Made by a program: the position numbers and the translations under genes. Below, one piece after another: positions 22,519 to 33,289 of a stretch of DNA of 64,000 nucleotides. Source of the DNA: Arachnopeziza araneosa (lineage: Eukaryota > Ascomycota > Leotiomycetes > Helotiales > Arachnopezizaceae); the NCBI GenBank assembly GCA_003988855.1, contig QYAI01000042.1:124001-188000 (forward strand), written 5' to 3'. Positions within the stretch are counted from its first letter, which is position 1. The number at the start of each line of letters is the position of its first letter. Under the pieces are notes generated by a model. The model did not search any database and was not told the DNA's origin. It saw nothing but the letters and a program-made list of their open reading frames with translations.

Positions 22519-24374
22519 GGCTGTTATAGAGACCGACGTGTTCAAAAAGATAGACGGTAATGGAATAAAACTCTGCGTGTGTAGAAAGAGATATTTAATC
22601 TTGAGCAGGAGAGAAGAGGAACAGCTTTGTGCTTTTCGGCTGCAGTTAAGAAATACCTTGGTAGTCTTCAGATTTGCCTCCTTGTAAACAACAACTATCC
22701 TAGGGAACCTGGCGCTTGATTCCTTCTACCGCAAAGAAAAATGAGCTTTGACTTACCGGACAATTTCCACTTTCGATATGCAGTAGAAACCAATTGTTTT
22801 GGATTGATCTCCAGATGCTCCTTCTCAGGGAAAAAGATTATGCATCTCATCTTGGGAGAGCCACAAGAAGACGGGTCGTCTAACAACAAAAAGGGAAGTA
22901 CTTGCTTTGTCATTTGCAAGTATCAGCACGAGTTAGATCATGTACTTCGAGGAATAGGAGACGCAGCGAACTGATTGGGGGTTGATGCGGCTCTACCGCA
23001 TTCCATAATCTATAGGGCTGAGTTTGGGACCAATGATTGGGCCGGGGGATCTCAAAGTAGGGTTCAGATCAAAGTTACGGAACATTTGACTGCCTAGGCT
23101 AGATTCTAAGAATCATGTACCATGCCATATGATTCCTTTGCAACAGTACTCCCCAAATGATAAGAGAGTTAAATCAAACCCAACCCAATTACCGGGATCG
23201 GATCACCGCCCGACGATTGTGTTTCATGGAAATCTCAATACGAGCATCGAAACTTCGAAAAGTACGGTAGACATGGCTCTCGGTCTACTACATTCAGTGA
23301 CACGAAACAGAAACCACGAATTGCGGTAGATGCAGACCAATAGTCTTACTTACCATAGAACTCGGCCTATTCAGAAGAGTGCAGGGCGCAACAATTATCT
23401 TCGTTCGCTACCAGATTTTGCCCCTGCTGCAAATGGCATTCCGCTGGAGGAATCTTACACGTGCGGCATGCAAAGAATAAGGAACGAGCGTTCAACGTTA
23501 TTTGCTGGCACACCCATCCGAACTGTAGAAAGCAATCCTTCAGCTCCTGTGGGTTTTTCCTAAAATAAGTGATAGAGCAGACATCGCTAAGAGAACTGTG
23601 GCCTGCAATCATAAGTTAGACAAAAATAGAAACTGAAGAAAAGTATAATGCCGATGAGTTTCTCTTACGGCTATGCAGGCATCGTGTAACCATAGTTCCA
23701 ATGATTTGTATGCACGAAAAGAGAGTCAGAGAGGTAGGGAGTGTAAGCAACAGAAGTACGACCAATAGCCTCTCATAAGAAATTTAATACCAAGTCGACA
23801 ATCGAAAGGATGGATCAATAACATTTCCCCAACGAGCGTGTAGTTGGATGAAGTCTCTATTCTAGAATAATGCGCTAGAAGGCCGACGCTGCAATTCAAG
23901 CTGAGGTTGAGGTTTGGGCGTCATATCAAGCATTGAGCACCGAGCAGAATGATGTGCATGATTGATGAAGGAGGCTTCAGCCCTACGAAAGTTGAGGACG
24001 GTTGCAGCTGAGTCAGCGCCGGCAGACCTAACTTATTTCGGCATGCCACCAAGCGAGGCGGTCAAAATCCGTCTTCGCCAAAGCGTCAGGAAATCATAAA
24101 GTCGAAGCTCAAATTCGACAATATATACTCTACTAAACTCGAAAACACTTTACTACAATAAAAGAAGAGTATCTAAGAGCTCTGAACTTTAAGTTTGTGT
24201 ACTTGTCTAAAACGAGTATTGACATTTTGCCCCCCTCAAAGCTGAACCCTAACTTTGAGTCGTTCCAAAATTTGATTAATGGTTGCATAGCTATCAAAGT
24301 TTCAAAGTTTCTGCTTTTGTCATGGGTATACTAGAATTCTCAACCTAACTCGTTCGATTACAATCAGAGCCATC
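22519..24374. other. Intergenic with repeat remnant
   Basis: The peroxidase promoter is at the left. The middle part (22.7-23.9 kb) contains only short frames without family resemblance. A repeat/LTR-like copy occupies about 24063-24240. No gene is seen. Confidence 0.45.
24063..24240 (-). mobile_element. Possible LTR-retroelement end fragment
   Basis: Read on the minus strand, a purine tract GAGGGGGGCAAAA (24225-24237) is followed by TGTCAATACTCG and then by the repeat shared with 18050-18205. A purine tract immediately before a TG is what the 3' LTR boundary of a Copia-type retroelement looks like. No reverse transcriptase or integrase remains nearby, and I could not define the far LTR end or a target duplication. 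It may instead be an unrelated repeat. The match to the opposite-strand copy is the firm observation. The LTR reading is inference. Confidence 0.45.
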
Positions 24375-25463
24375 TTAGATGTTCTTCTCAATTCCCGGCT
24401 GAATTTTCTCCAGTTTCTCCAGCAGCTCTTTCCATACCTTCCTTCCCGTCTCAACTCCTTCCTCACTCCTGACCCACGGACCCGTCTCCCCGACACGACA
24501 GTCATCCAAGTACTGCCCATGAGTCTCTTGTGCTCCCTCGGCAGCATGGACCAGAGTCCTCCCTCCCTCTTCCGAAGTCCTACTCATTGCCTTCTTCAAC
24601 GCCACCAAATACAAGTTGAACAAGAAGCTGGCTTCTCGCATGATTTCTGTGGCGACAAACCCGGGATTGATCAGACTCACAATTACATTGCCATCTTTCT
24701 GTTTCTGTGATTCGGTGACTTGCGCAGCAAATTCTTGCATGCTGAGAAGTTCAATCATCTTGCTGACGTTGTANCTGGTAATGGTCAGTTTAGTCGACCC
24801 CTTTGAATAGAAAATGGAAGGTACCGATCATTCATCCTAGCGTCCTTCTCAATTGTCAACGCCTCGAAGATATTTGCATTATTCCTTTCCGGGAATTTCG
24901 TCAATACATGGACAAAACTCCCCGTAAAAGTCAACACGCAGTCCTTCTTGTACTTGACACTCGTCTCTCTCAATTTGGGCAATAAGAGTAATCCCAGTAA
25001 GAACGTGCTTACTACGTTCACAGTGATTGTGCTTTCATTCTCCTCTGCTTTCTGGAAAGTATAAGTATAGACACCCGCGTTTTCTACCACGACATCTAGT
25101 CTCTCTAGCCTTTTCGCTCGCTCCGCAAATGCCTTAACGGATGAGTACGAAGCGAGGTCAAGTTCCCAAACTTCAGTAACGCCAGGGCGCTTTTCAGAGT
25201 CATCAATCGATTTCTTTGCTGCTTCGCCCTTGGAAACATTCCGGACCGCGAGAATCACTTTTGCAGCATCTGGAAAGTGTGAGGATAGTGATCATTATTG
25301 AGGAGGAGGAAGTACCTAGTCGCACTAAATGACGGGCAGCTTCAAGGCCCATGCCAGTGTTGGAACCGGTTACGATGATGGTTTGGCCTGTGAATTTATG
25401 GTCTGGGTAGGGCAGTTTGAGACACACTTGGGAGCGGAAGAACTGAGAAGCTGAGGGCGCCAT
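24375..25463 (-). CDS. Short-chain dehydrogenase/reductase (SDR)
   Basis: Three exons (25463-25316, 25269-24825, 24774-24375) give 330 residues. The NAD(P)-binding glycine motif is TGSNTGMG (residues 32-39). A DAAKVILAVRNVSKGEAA stretch follows strand 2, the structural NAG is at 113-115, a candidate catalytic Ser lies in FTGSF (about 167), and the active-site YxxxK reads YNVSK (199-203). The second splice junction lies at an N (24774), but any base keeps the frame and Arg is the likely residue. It resembles the retinol-dehydrogenase/WWOX-like fungal SDR group that reduces small carbonyls, often as secondary-metabolism accessories. Its substrate is unknown. It has no signal peptide. No biosynthetic core enzyme sits beside it. 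Confidence 0.9.
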
Positions 25464-26577
25464 GCCTAAAGTATTGATTCTTTTCTTCTCGGAAGAATGT
25501 GTTAAGATTTAGTGAAAAAGTCTTGTTGATTGAAGAAGTGGATTAAAAACCGGCAGTCAAGAGCCTTTATGGTATTTATATGCTTTCTAGATAGCTTCCC
25601 GCCCTCTTGAAAATCAGCCATCATCGGTGGAAAGTTGCCCCTTACTCTCTCGCTAGACGCATTGACTGACTCGCAATCGGGATCGAGACTGGTTCCGAGT
25701 CGACAGCGCAACTCAACTCAAACTTTGTTAATTCGCACTTGCGAAATAAACAGAGATTTGCCTCTCACCTGATTACATATATACATCCATTCTCTCCAAG
25801 TGCTATGTGTCATATCCATATCCATATCACGTGCAAATGTGTTTTGTAGATTTGGCCGCCTCCCTTCTATTTTATTGCACTTCGCGACCTTCCAGAATCT
25901 TTGACACAGATCTTAGTCCGATCGATCTCGTATCTACTCTCATAGAGAAGTATTTCTCGAATAGAACTTATGTTGGAAAACTGTATGCAGGTGAAGTTCG
26001 GAAAATCGGAGTTTATTTTTCGTCCCGTGACTCCGCCTGATCCAGGAACCAGGTGAATATACGCGTCCAAAAGTCTAATGAATGGCGTTGTGAAGGAGAT
26101 CATCAGCAAGCTGCATATTCAAAGCTGAAGTTTCATATTTCTGGAGTCTGAAATCAAATCTTTAACAGCAGGTGGTAATGTTGCTCCGTTGAAACATGAA
26201 CATGCTGAGGATGTGAATTCCAATTCCCAGCATCGTTCGTTTCTAGCTGCCTTCCCCTTACGCCTTGAAGATTCAGTGGTATTGTAAGAATTTTAGCTTC
26301 TTGTTGGCCAACAAACTCATCAAAACGTCAAAATAAACTTTGATCACCTGACTATAGTGACGTCGTCGCCGTAGGGTCTCATCGTCATAGCCAGGTTAGG
26401 CAAACGCTTTATTTACATAATAGCTCCATCAATAGACAGGTCTTACCTCTTCTTTCATAAATACTCTCCGCCCTTTGAATCATTTATCCATCTACTTCAT
26501 CTCATTTTCGAACCAAATTTCATATAATTCTCCATCATACCAACACATAAGCTGAACACATACCTACCACAGTCAAC
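25464..26577. other. Intergenic, divergent promoters
   Basis: Lies between the divergently transcribed SDR gene (-) and the small four-exon gene (+), so it holds both promoters. A CT/AC-rich leader precedes the start at 26578. No other gene is seen. Confidence 0.5.
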
Positions 26578-27134
26578 ATGATCATTCCAAATGCCCAAAG
26601 CTTCCTCACTGCCGGTCTCGTCATGACCGGAACACTCACCAAACGTTTGTCTCTCTACTCTTATCCATCAATGACAAATTCCACTAACACCCCCAAGCAT
26701 CTTCCGTGAGCAGTGGCAAGATTCTCGATTTTGCCGTCGAAAAATGTATTGATACCGACGGCAACCAACGCTGTTCCAAGCCTTTTGTAGTCACAAAGAG
26801 CACCTGCTATAACATTGAATGGAGCACTGATGGCATGCTGAGCCATACAACCGTTGAAGTGAGGGATGCGGGAAGTGATGAGATTGTGTACTACCGTGAT
26901 ACGAATGGTGAATGGGCGGCTGAGAAAGGAGAGGTACGACGCCAAGAAAGGTTGTGGAGATGATCTGGTGGCTAATGAGTTATAGTTGGTCTATCTTGAT
27001 TTCAAGCCGAAGATATGGAAGACGGGTAATGATACCGTGGAGTACAAGGTCGCGACTTGTGAGTAGAGGAATGGATATGAGTTCATTGAGATGTGAGAGA
27101 TTCTCTTGCAGCGAGATGATTCCGTTGTATGATA
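26578..27134 (+). CDS. Small four-exon protein of unknown function
   Basis: ATG 26578 follows a leader typical of fungal mRNAs (ACAGTCAACATG). Exons 26578-26644, 26698-26933, 26986-27060 and 27114-27134 give 132 residues with consistent phases and standard donors (GTTTGT, GTACGA, GTGAGT). The second exon encodes most of the protein, with a GKILDFAVEKC start and four cysteines overall (EKC, QRC, STC, ATC). It is rich in Asp, Thr and Val, like a small beta-sandwich. The N-terminus has a mildly hydrophobic stretch (FLTAGLVMTGTLT) that could be a weak signal peptide. If the last donor is not used, the frame reads 27 residues further, to 27142. I do not recognise the family. A small secreted protein is possible. 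Confidence 0.55.
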
Positions 27135-28191
27135 AGGATTAAGGAGTTCAAGCAAGGTCTTACATAATGGAGGTACACGCATGGGAAAATGGAAGCATTG
27201 CATCAACAAGGATACGAAAACTGGAATAATAAGAAATTTCAACTTGAATTCAATTTCATCTTTCTCATGGTTGTCTGAGGGTTTCTAACACAAGATTTTC
27301 TTCTCTCTATTTGATTTCGTATCCTTTACCGTCTTAACATAACAAGGTTACTCAGTATGCTGCGACTAATAAGGGAAGGAGAGCTGTTAAGTTTGATACG
27401 GTAGAGTTTGATGTAATTGATGGATGGCACTGCTAGAAGAACAGCCATCATTTGATCTAAGAGAAAACAGAAAGTGATAAATCTGGGTTTAACAAGATGC
27501 AGAGAGAGTCGGCGACGGCTGCGGCATGGCATAACATATAACATGAAGCAAGGGAACTTCTCTCATACTTCATTCAGGGTCATTTAGCATGCAGGAAAGT
27601 TGCTTCCGATTGATAAAGATGATAAGGCGATATCGTATCGGCTTACCGCGAAAGAAGCTTGCTGGTGGGAATGACCCATAAGATTGATGCAAATTCCTGC
27701 GTCTGATAACAGGAAAGACACGCTGTGAAATCTGACCAGGTCTCATTTAGACCGTTTTGGGAGATTGATTTGTTGTGGTGGCCAAAGCGACCAATTGTGA
27801 CTCGAATGCCTGTGTTTCGACGCAAGCCAAGACCTGCAAGTACAACGAACTTACATTCTTCTTCCATGCTTCCACGTTCTCTTTCCGTTCCGTGCCGTCT
27901 GTGCAGACAATGTAGCACCCTTGCCACTTCCCAAGATTTGGGAGTCAGAAGACTAAAGAGCAGCAATTGCTGTGCCTCAACCATGAAAGATTATCGCCAA
28001 TGCCCTGAATCGCTAGACGTCAAATGGTGAGAAGATTGCTTTCAATTACGGCAAAAATTGTTCACTAGACCGAGGACTTTGCTTTGACTGAGATCTGAAA
28101 AGGTTATTTAATCTTTCCGACTTTGATGGAGGAACTGTCTGGAAGAACAGAGCTGCTTTCAAGCCGAAAAATATTTGGAGACGAGAAGATA
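27135..28191. other. Intergenic with no supported gene
   Basis: A 113-codon ATG-initiated frame on the minus strand (27643-27984) and overlapping plus-strand frames exist, but none shows family resemblance or a convincing splice structure. Otherwise no feature is seen. Confidence 0.4.
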
Positions 28192-28898
28192 TCAATTACT
28201 CGGGATAGGTGCGTCAGCCCTCTTCTCATTCATCGCAGATCCAGCTTTCGTATCGATGACTTCGATCTTTGACCTATATTTCCTCGCTCGACGAATTTTG
28301 ATCTCTATCTCCTTCATCTGTGCATCCACGAAAACAAGTCTGGGTATGATATCCTCAACCATTTGGGCAGCACTTCCTTGTGCCACTCGGAGAGCCTGTG
28401 GTGTCAAAATGCCAAACATGCGGATTGAGTCTCTCGCGATGGGTTGCACCTTCGTAGCCTTTTCTTCTTCAGTACTCTCTTCTTCTCCGTCCCCGCTTCC
28501 TTTCTCCAAGATACCCTCCCCATTCGACGTTTTCGTGCTCTCGGAATCCGGCCCAGCCCTTGCTGCCGCTGCAGTGACTACCCTAACAGCTGCCGGACCC
28601 TTCTCTTCATTTCCCATCACACTGCATACTCGTGAAGCCTGCATGCGGGAATCGTAAAGCTCCTCTCCATACCTCACACCCCGCGGAGCATCAAAATTCG
28701 CCCTGGCGATGTTCTGCTGCACCTACACCACCAGTCAGAGGCCGCACAAGCAAGAATCCTGGGAGAAAAGGGTAATACCGATATCTGAAGTGAGCTCAGT
28801 GCCTTACGAAGGGTATCGTATTGGTCCAACAGGCTGAGATATTGCTCGAACAGAGCATCAATTTCGCCCGATAGCGCCTCACATGAGGAGGTAGCCAT
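28192..28898 (-). CDS. V-ATPase assembly factor, Vma22/CCDC115-like
   Basis: Exons 28898-28779 and 28722-28192 (phase-0 intron of 56 nt) give 216 residues. The N-terminus EIDALFEQYLSLLDQYDTL is a coiled-coil opening. It is followed by the family's ANFDAPRGVRYGEELYDSRMQAS and, after a variable acidic linker, by MFGILTPQALRVAQGSAAQM and a C-terminal helix with MKEIEIKIRRARKYRSK. This arrangement matches the CCDC115/Vma22 family. In yeast, Vma22 works with Vma12 and Vma21 at the ER membrane to assemble the V0 sector of the vacuolar proton pump. There is no membrane segment, as expected for a peripheral factor. The variable linker (about residues 75-115) is rich in Glu, Gly and Ser. Confidence 0.85.
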
Positions 28899-29758
28899 TG
28901 CTCGAGCTTGTTGGAAGGGGGCTGTGATCTATGACTGTGATGGAGACGCTTCTGTGGTGTTCAGGAACAGGACAGCTGGGAACCCTGGTCGGATGGGGAT
29001 GGGGATTGGGATTGGAAGCTGCAAAGAGACGGAAATGAGAGCACCAAGGCAACACGAAGGAGCAGCCTTGTTTCTGAATNAGGAAACAATTATCCCGACA
29101 GGAAGATCCAGCGTTCCTCCGGGAGAGGCGGTGCTCCAGGTGATTTGTTTCTTTTCGTTTTTCAATTGTGACGTTGTCGTTCGGTCCGCTGGAGTTGAGA
29201 TTGAAACCAGACTTGGTGGCTTAACGCTGCGCAATTCGGCTCCCGTTTCACCACAGATCCGTTGATGCCAGTTGCCCGTTGCCCATCCCAAACACCAGTC
29301 CTTTTTGATTCTTGAATCGTTACTTGTCTGATCAGCTCCACGTCCAGAATCAATCGCTTGCTCCCACCCTTGCGACAATCCCTCACATCCTCCTAATCCA
29401 AACGGCCAGAAAGCCCAACGTCCTTCCGGTCGACGATATCGCGGCGCACCAGAATAGAAGGCGTGCTGGAAGAGTGAAGGACTCTGGCGGTGCTCGCTTG
29501 CAATTCACTGCGCGTCTGCCTTACGGTGCATCGTCCTGGCCCGTACTACTTTAACCGAAAAAGGGTCAGCTTTGGTCCAGTGCTCCCTCTATCAGGGAAG
29601 TCGAGAATAGAACATTCCCAACGTCACGCTCTCCGTAGATCGATCCATCACCACAACCTTCGAGTCGGACCTCGACTGAGTAGCAAAGAGAAGAGTCGGC
29701 GAGGTAGCAGAAGGAGCGCCCTGTCTTTGGTCGTCTGAAAAGCGTCACTAAAGCAACA
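28899..29758. other. Divergent promoter, Vma22-like and CDC42
   Basis: Shared upstream region of the Vma22-like gene (-) and CDC42 (+), including the CDC42 5' UTR. One N lies at 29080. No further gene is seen. Confidence 0.6.
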
Positions 29759-30620
29759 ATGGTTGTCGCGACGATTAAGTATGCTCCTCTCTGTCGATCC
29801 GCCGCTGGATGAATATCTAACTCCAGCGTGCTCCCTGTCGTGGATCCCGTACAGCAATCTCGGTATGAATAAATAGAGGACGTATGCTAACCATGGTACG
29901 CCATCGTCCAGGTGTGTAGTGGTCGGTGACGGTGCTGTTGGCAAGACCTGCCTACTCATCAGCTATACTACGAACAAGTTCCCTTCCGAATACGTCCCTA
30001 CAGTCTTCGACAATTATGCTGTTACCGTTATGTGAGTCCGTTCCCTCCAAGGATCCGGCCTCAAGCTTCTCTACATATATCTTGAAAGAATTGGTTCCAA
30101 TGCTGATGCTGTAATCCATAGGATTGGTGATGAGCCGTATACTCTAGGTCTCTTTGATACTGCCGGACAAGAAGATTACGATCGTCTCCGACCTCTCTCC
30201 TACCCTCAAACCGACGTCTTCCTCGTCTGCTTCTCCGTTACATCTCCAGCCTCCTTCGAAAACGTCCGTGAGAAGTGGTTCCCCGAAGTTCACCACCACT
30301 GTCCCGGTGTCCCCTGCTTAATCGTTGGGACTCAGACTGATTTAAGAGATGACCCTTCCGTAAGGGAGAAGCTAGCGAAGCAGAAGATGAGCCCGGTGAG
30401 GAAAGAGGATGGTGAGAGGATGGCGAAGGAGCTGGGTGCGGTAAAATACGTGGAGTGCAGTGCGCTGACGCAGTACAAGCTGAAAGACGTTTTCGATGAG
30501 GTATGGTCTTTTCCCGCAGCTCAAGATCAAATAACTAACCGAAGCGTACTTCAGGCCATCGTCGCAGCATTGGAACCCCCCGCACCAAAAAAGAAGCACA
30601 AGACTTGTCTAATTCTCTAG
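29759..30620 (+). CDS. CDC42: Rho-family GTPase Cdc42
   Basis: Exons 29759-29778 (20 nt only), 29912-30031, 30122-30500 and 30555-30620 give 194 residues. The sequence begins MVVATIKCVVVGDGAVGKT, with P-loop GDGAVGKT at 10-17. Switch I is YVPTVFDNYAV, switch II DTAGQEDYDRLRPLSYPQTD, the guanine-specificity motif TQTD, and the C-terminus is polybasic PKKKHK followed by the CaaX box CLIL, predicted to be geranylgeranylated. The motifs identify Cdc42 rather than Rac or Rho (TQTDLRDD, ECSALTQYKLKDVFDEAI). It switches between GTP and GDP forms at the plasma membrane to set polarity, septin assembly and hyphal tip growth. All splice sites are standard. It is divergent with the V-ATPase assembly gene. 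Confidence 0.98.
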
Positions 30621-31270
30621 CAATCTCCTTACCTTTTCATACCCAGATCCCGTCACTTGAATAAATCCCAATACACAAGAGGAAGCACACTCAGGGAGAA
30701 TAGGATATGGCTCTTTTTCTACACATCGTTGGCGGCGTCTCGCATGCAAAACGCTCCTCTTTCTGCTGTTCATTTTATTCGAGGACAGAGGAAAGATGGA
30801 TGTATCGTTTGGGAGGCCCTTAGTTCTGTCAAATGTGCAAAGTGTAATTTCGAGTGGGATCCTCTAAGAATTGAAATCAACTGCAATGGTGTTGGGGTGT
30901 TTATGCGTCCTGTAAATGCAATATAAAGATCATTTCCTCTTAATTCTACCTTCTTTCTTTTTTGATATTTGAAAAAAAAAAAAAAAAAAACAAGGTACGA
31001 GTAACCAGCAAAGGATAATCTCAGCTTTATTTGCACCGTAGTCCGTGGTTGCTATCCATCATGACTAGTAGTCTCTGAGCAACAGGCAGTATACTGCTTG
31101 AAATCTAAATTTCGTTCACTTTTCTTGATTATCTTTGGATGTATACCTCTATATTTATACTGTCCTTGCGAAATGTGCTGAATCACAATCAATTTAAACT
31201 TCAGGAGATTTGAGTAGAGAACATACATTCAAAGATGCACATGTCGTTTATCATCGTTTGTTGTATCAAG
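30621..31270. other. Intergenic between convergent genes
   Basis: CDC42 3' flank, then a 19-20 bp poly-A tract at about 30972-30991, then the 3' flank of the interrupted membrane-protein gene. No gene is seen. Confidence 0.6.
30972..30991. repeat. Poly-A tract
   Basis: An uninterrupted A run of about 19 bases lies roughly 350 bp after the CDC42 stop codon. It may be a slippage-prone homopolymer or a relic of an inserted polyadenylated sequence. Confidence 0.8.
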
Positions 31271-32320
31271 CTAAAATACATACAACTTCTCAGCCAGTGG
31301 ATCTACCCACGTGATCTCCATCCATAACCCATCAATCTTTGAAGATCTCATTTCCACGGCTTGAAGACATACGAACAGAATTATTGAAATAACGCTGGAA
31401 GCACACATACCCAAAATCTTGAGCTCGTCCAAAGGTCTGATACCCTGGAGAGAAAAGTCAAGACGCTTCCATATCTTATTCAAAAATCGAACACTGAATG
31501 GAAAGGGAATAAGAACATATGTATAAGCCAAAATCTGCGTCGCTACTACAAACCAGCCGTCTTGGCTCACTATTTCGATTAACAGTACAAAAAATGGTCC
31601 AGCAAAGATAGAGTAGACCATGGAATGGGCGAGAGTCATTGGGAAGAGCATTGAGTCCGGAATCACTTGCAGCCAGTCAGAGAAACCCAGTCGTACCCCG
31701 GCTGTTCGTTCAGAATCGTTGCGGTTTAGATTAAAACACTCCCATTTGTGGTTCGAGAGCACTATTCCAATGCTAATCAGATCTGTCGTTGCTCCCCCGA
31801 ACACAACAGCGCCATCAAACAAGTCCCACAAAGCTGCTGCACTCCCTTGTGTTTGTTGATTCTTNTGCATATATCTCCTTGCGACTAAGACGATGGTAGC
31901 GACGGCCTGAACCTCAAAACCGAGGAGTCCGAACATACGCCCCGCCCACTCCAGATCATATTCTTTGGAGACTCTCTGCAAATTGACAAATTCCAGCTTA
32001 TGAAGTGGGATTGATATCTCCCCCTCCTCACTCCTAATTGGCGTAGCACGCATCCCAAGCACAATTCCAAGCTTAAACGAAAGATCGCCACCCGTTGATC
32101 AAAAGCAAAGATAAGTGTTGTAGAGCAAAGTGGCCAAGGGCAGCATCGGAGCCATCAAAAAACCCGCAACTGAAATCACTGCCACAGGTCGTTCCTTACG
32201 CGACAGACATCGGAGGGAGTTGAGGTGGCCGGCTGTTAGTGTGGTGGTGATACAAATAGCTATCAACTTGATAGTGATCTCTGAGAGAGGGCCGAGTGGA
32301 TCGGTTCCCGATGTAGTCAA
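31271..32320 (-). pseudogene. Multi-pass membrane protein gene with in-frame stop
   Basis: One continuous frame runs from 32320 to 31271 but is interrupted by a single TGA at 32099-32101. The left part, starting at a TTG where ATG would be expected, encodes TTSGTDPLGPLSEITIK with two hydrophobic segments. The right part continues in the same frame through RSEEGEISIPLHKLEF and several further membrane segments to the stop at 31271. In total it has about six or seven hydrophobic segments and about 350 codons. No GT/AG intron that would remove the TGA is visible. The absent ATG and the internal TGA suggest decay, although a sequencing error or readthrough cannot be excluded. One N lies at 31865. 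The family is not recognised. Confidence 0.6.
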
Positions 32321-33289
32321 TTGAAAATTGGTCCAAAGACATCATATATAGTGCAGAAGGATAAAAGACAGAGTAAAAATTTGAAGGAGTTGACAAGCAG
32401 ATTGATATTAAGTTTAGATCGGGTGGAACAGTGGTAGAGGAGAGGCTGAGCAGAAACAAGACGAATCATGTCAAAACTCAGCCTTAAGTTAGCGGTATGG
32501 TGGGCTAGTAAAGTGCGCTCTGATGAGGCACTTCAACAGGAGAGTTTGGATACCCAGAGTAGCATTCTCTTTCACTCTTTGCTGAGCCAAGGTAAAATAA
32601 AAATTAATGGTTTAAATAGGCCGTTTTCCATTAGTCCTCATCTACTATCGAGGACGGACATTGTAGGTGTCTCTTCGAGATGAGAATTAAGACGCCGAAA
32701 TATCTTTGTAAAAAAACAAAACAAATCCAAGGCTCGAGACTACCCCAGAGGAGGCTCATGTGAGGCTGTGCACGAATTACATCATTGATGAACTCAGCCT
32801 TTACCCATAGTATAATTTTATCCCCTATTTTCCAGATCCCAAAAGAAATATCATTCTACATAGAGTGGATCAAACTCTAAAGGCTCTTTATACTCGTGTG
32901 TTCTCCAAGTTAATTCATTGGAATCATGATGCCGATTGCGAGAAGTTATACAAGCGGACCTGAGGTGATGGGTACGGACAACTCGTCTCGTCAAATTCTC
33001 AACCAGACCAAATTGACATGGGCCATTTGACTTGACTCGACAATCTCGTGCTCGTAGCTAAAGCGTTCACCTTTATTGAAGTCAATGGCAAGTGTCGGCG
33101 ACTCGAGGAGTTCGGAGTTGAGCTTCAAAAGTGGGACGAAGACGTGCTATCGATAAGAGAGTGTCCGCCCTGTCGTTGACATCACGTAACCAGATAGTAA
33201 TTTTCTTTCATTCCTCCTGTTGATTTCAAGTGGCTTCTAAATCTTCTCTCTTCTGTTTAATTCCTCTAAATATCTTCTGGGAAGGAACC
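32321..33289. other. Intergenic, AT-rich
   Basis: Upstream of the interrupted membrane-protein gene and of the agmatinase gene, which are divergent. It contains only short frames. No gene, RNA or repeat was recognised. Confidence 0.5.

Noticed and set aside
18050..24182. Reading the two inverted repeats as terminal repeats of one 6-kb DNA transposon
   Set aside because: No transposase or target-site duplication was found, and the right copy has a retroelement-like purine tract outside it. Kept only as an alternative.
27643..27984. 113-codon ATG frame on the minus strand
   Set aside because: No family resemblance, no splice structure, and comparable open frames occur on the opposite strand. 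Kept only as a note in the intergenic entry.
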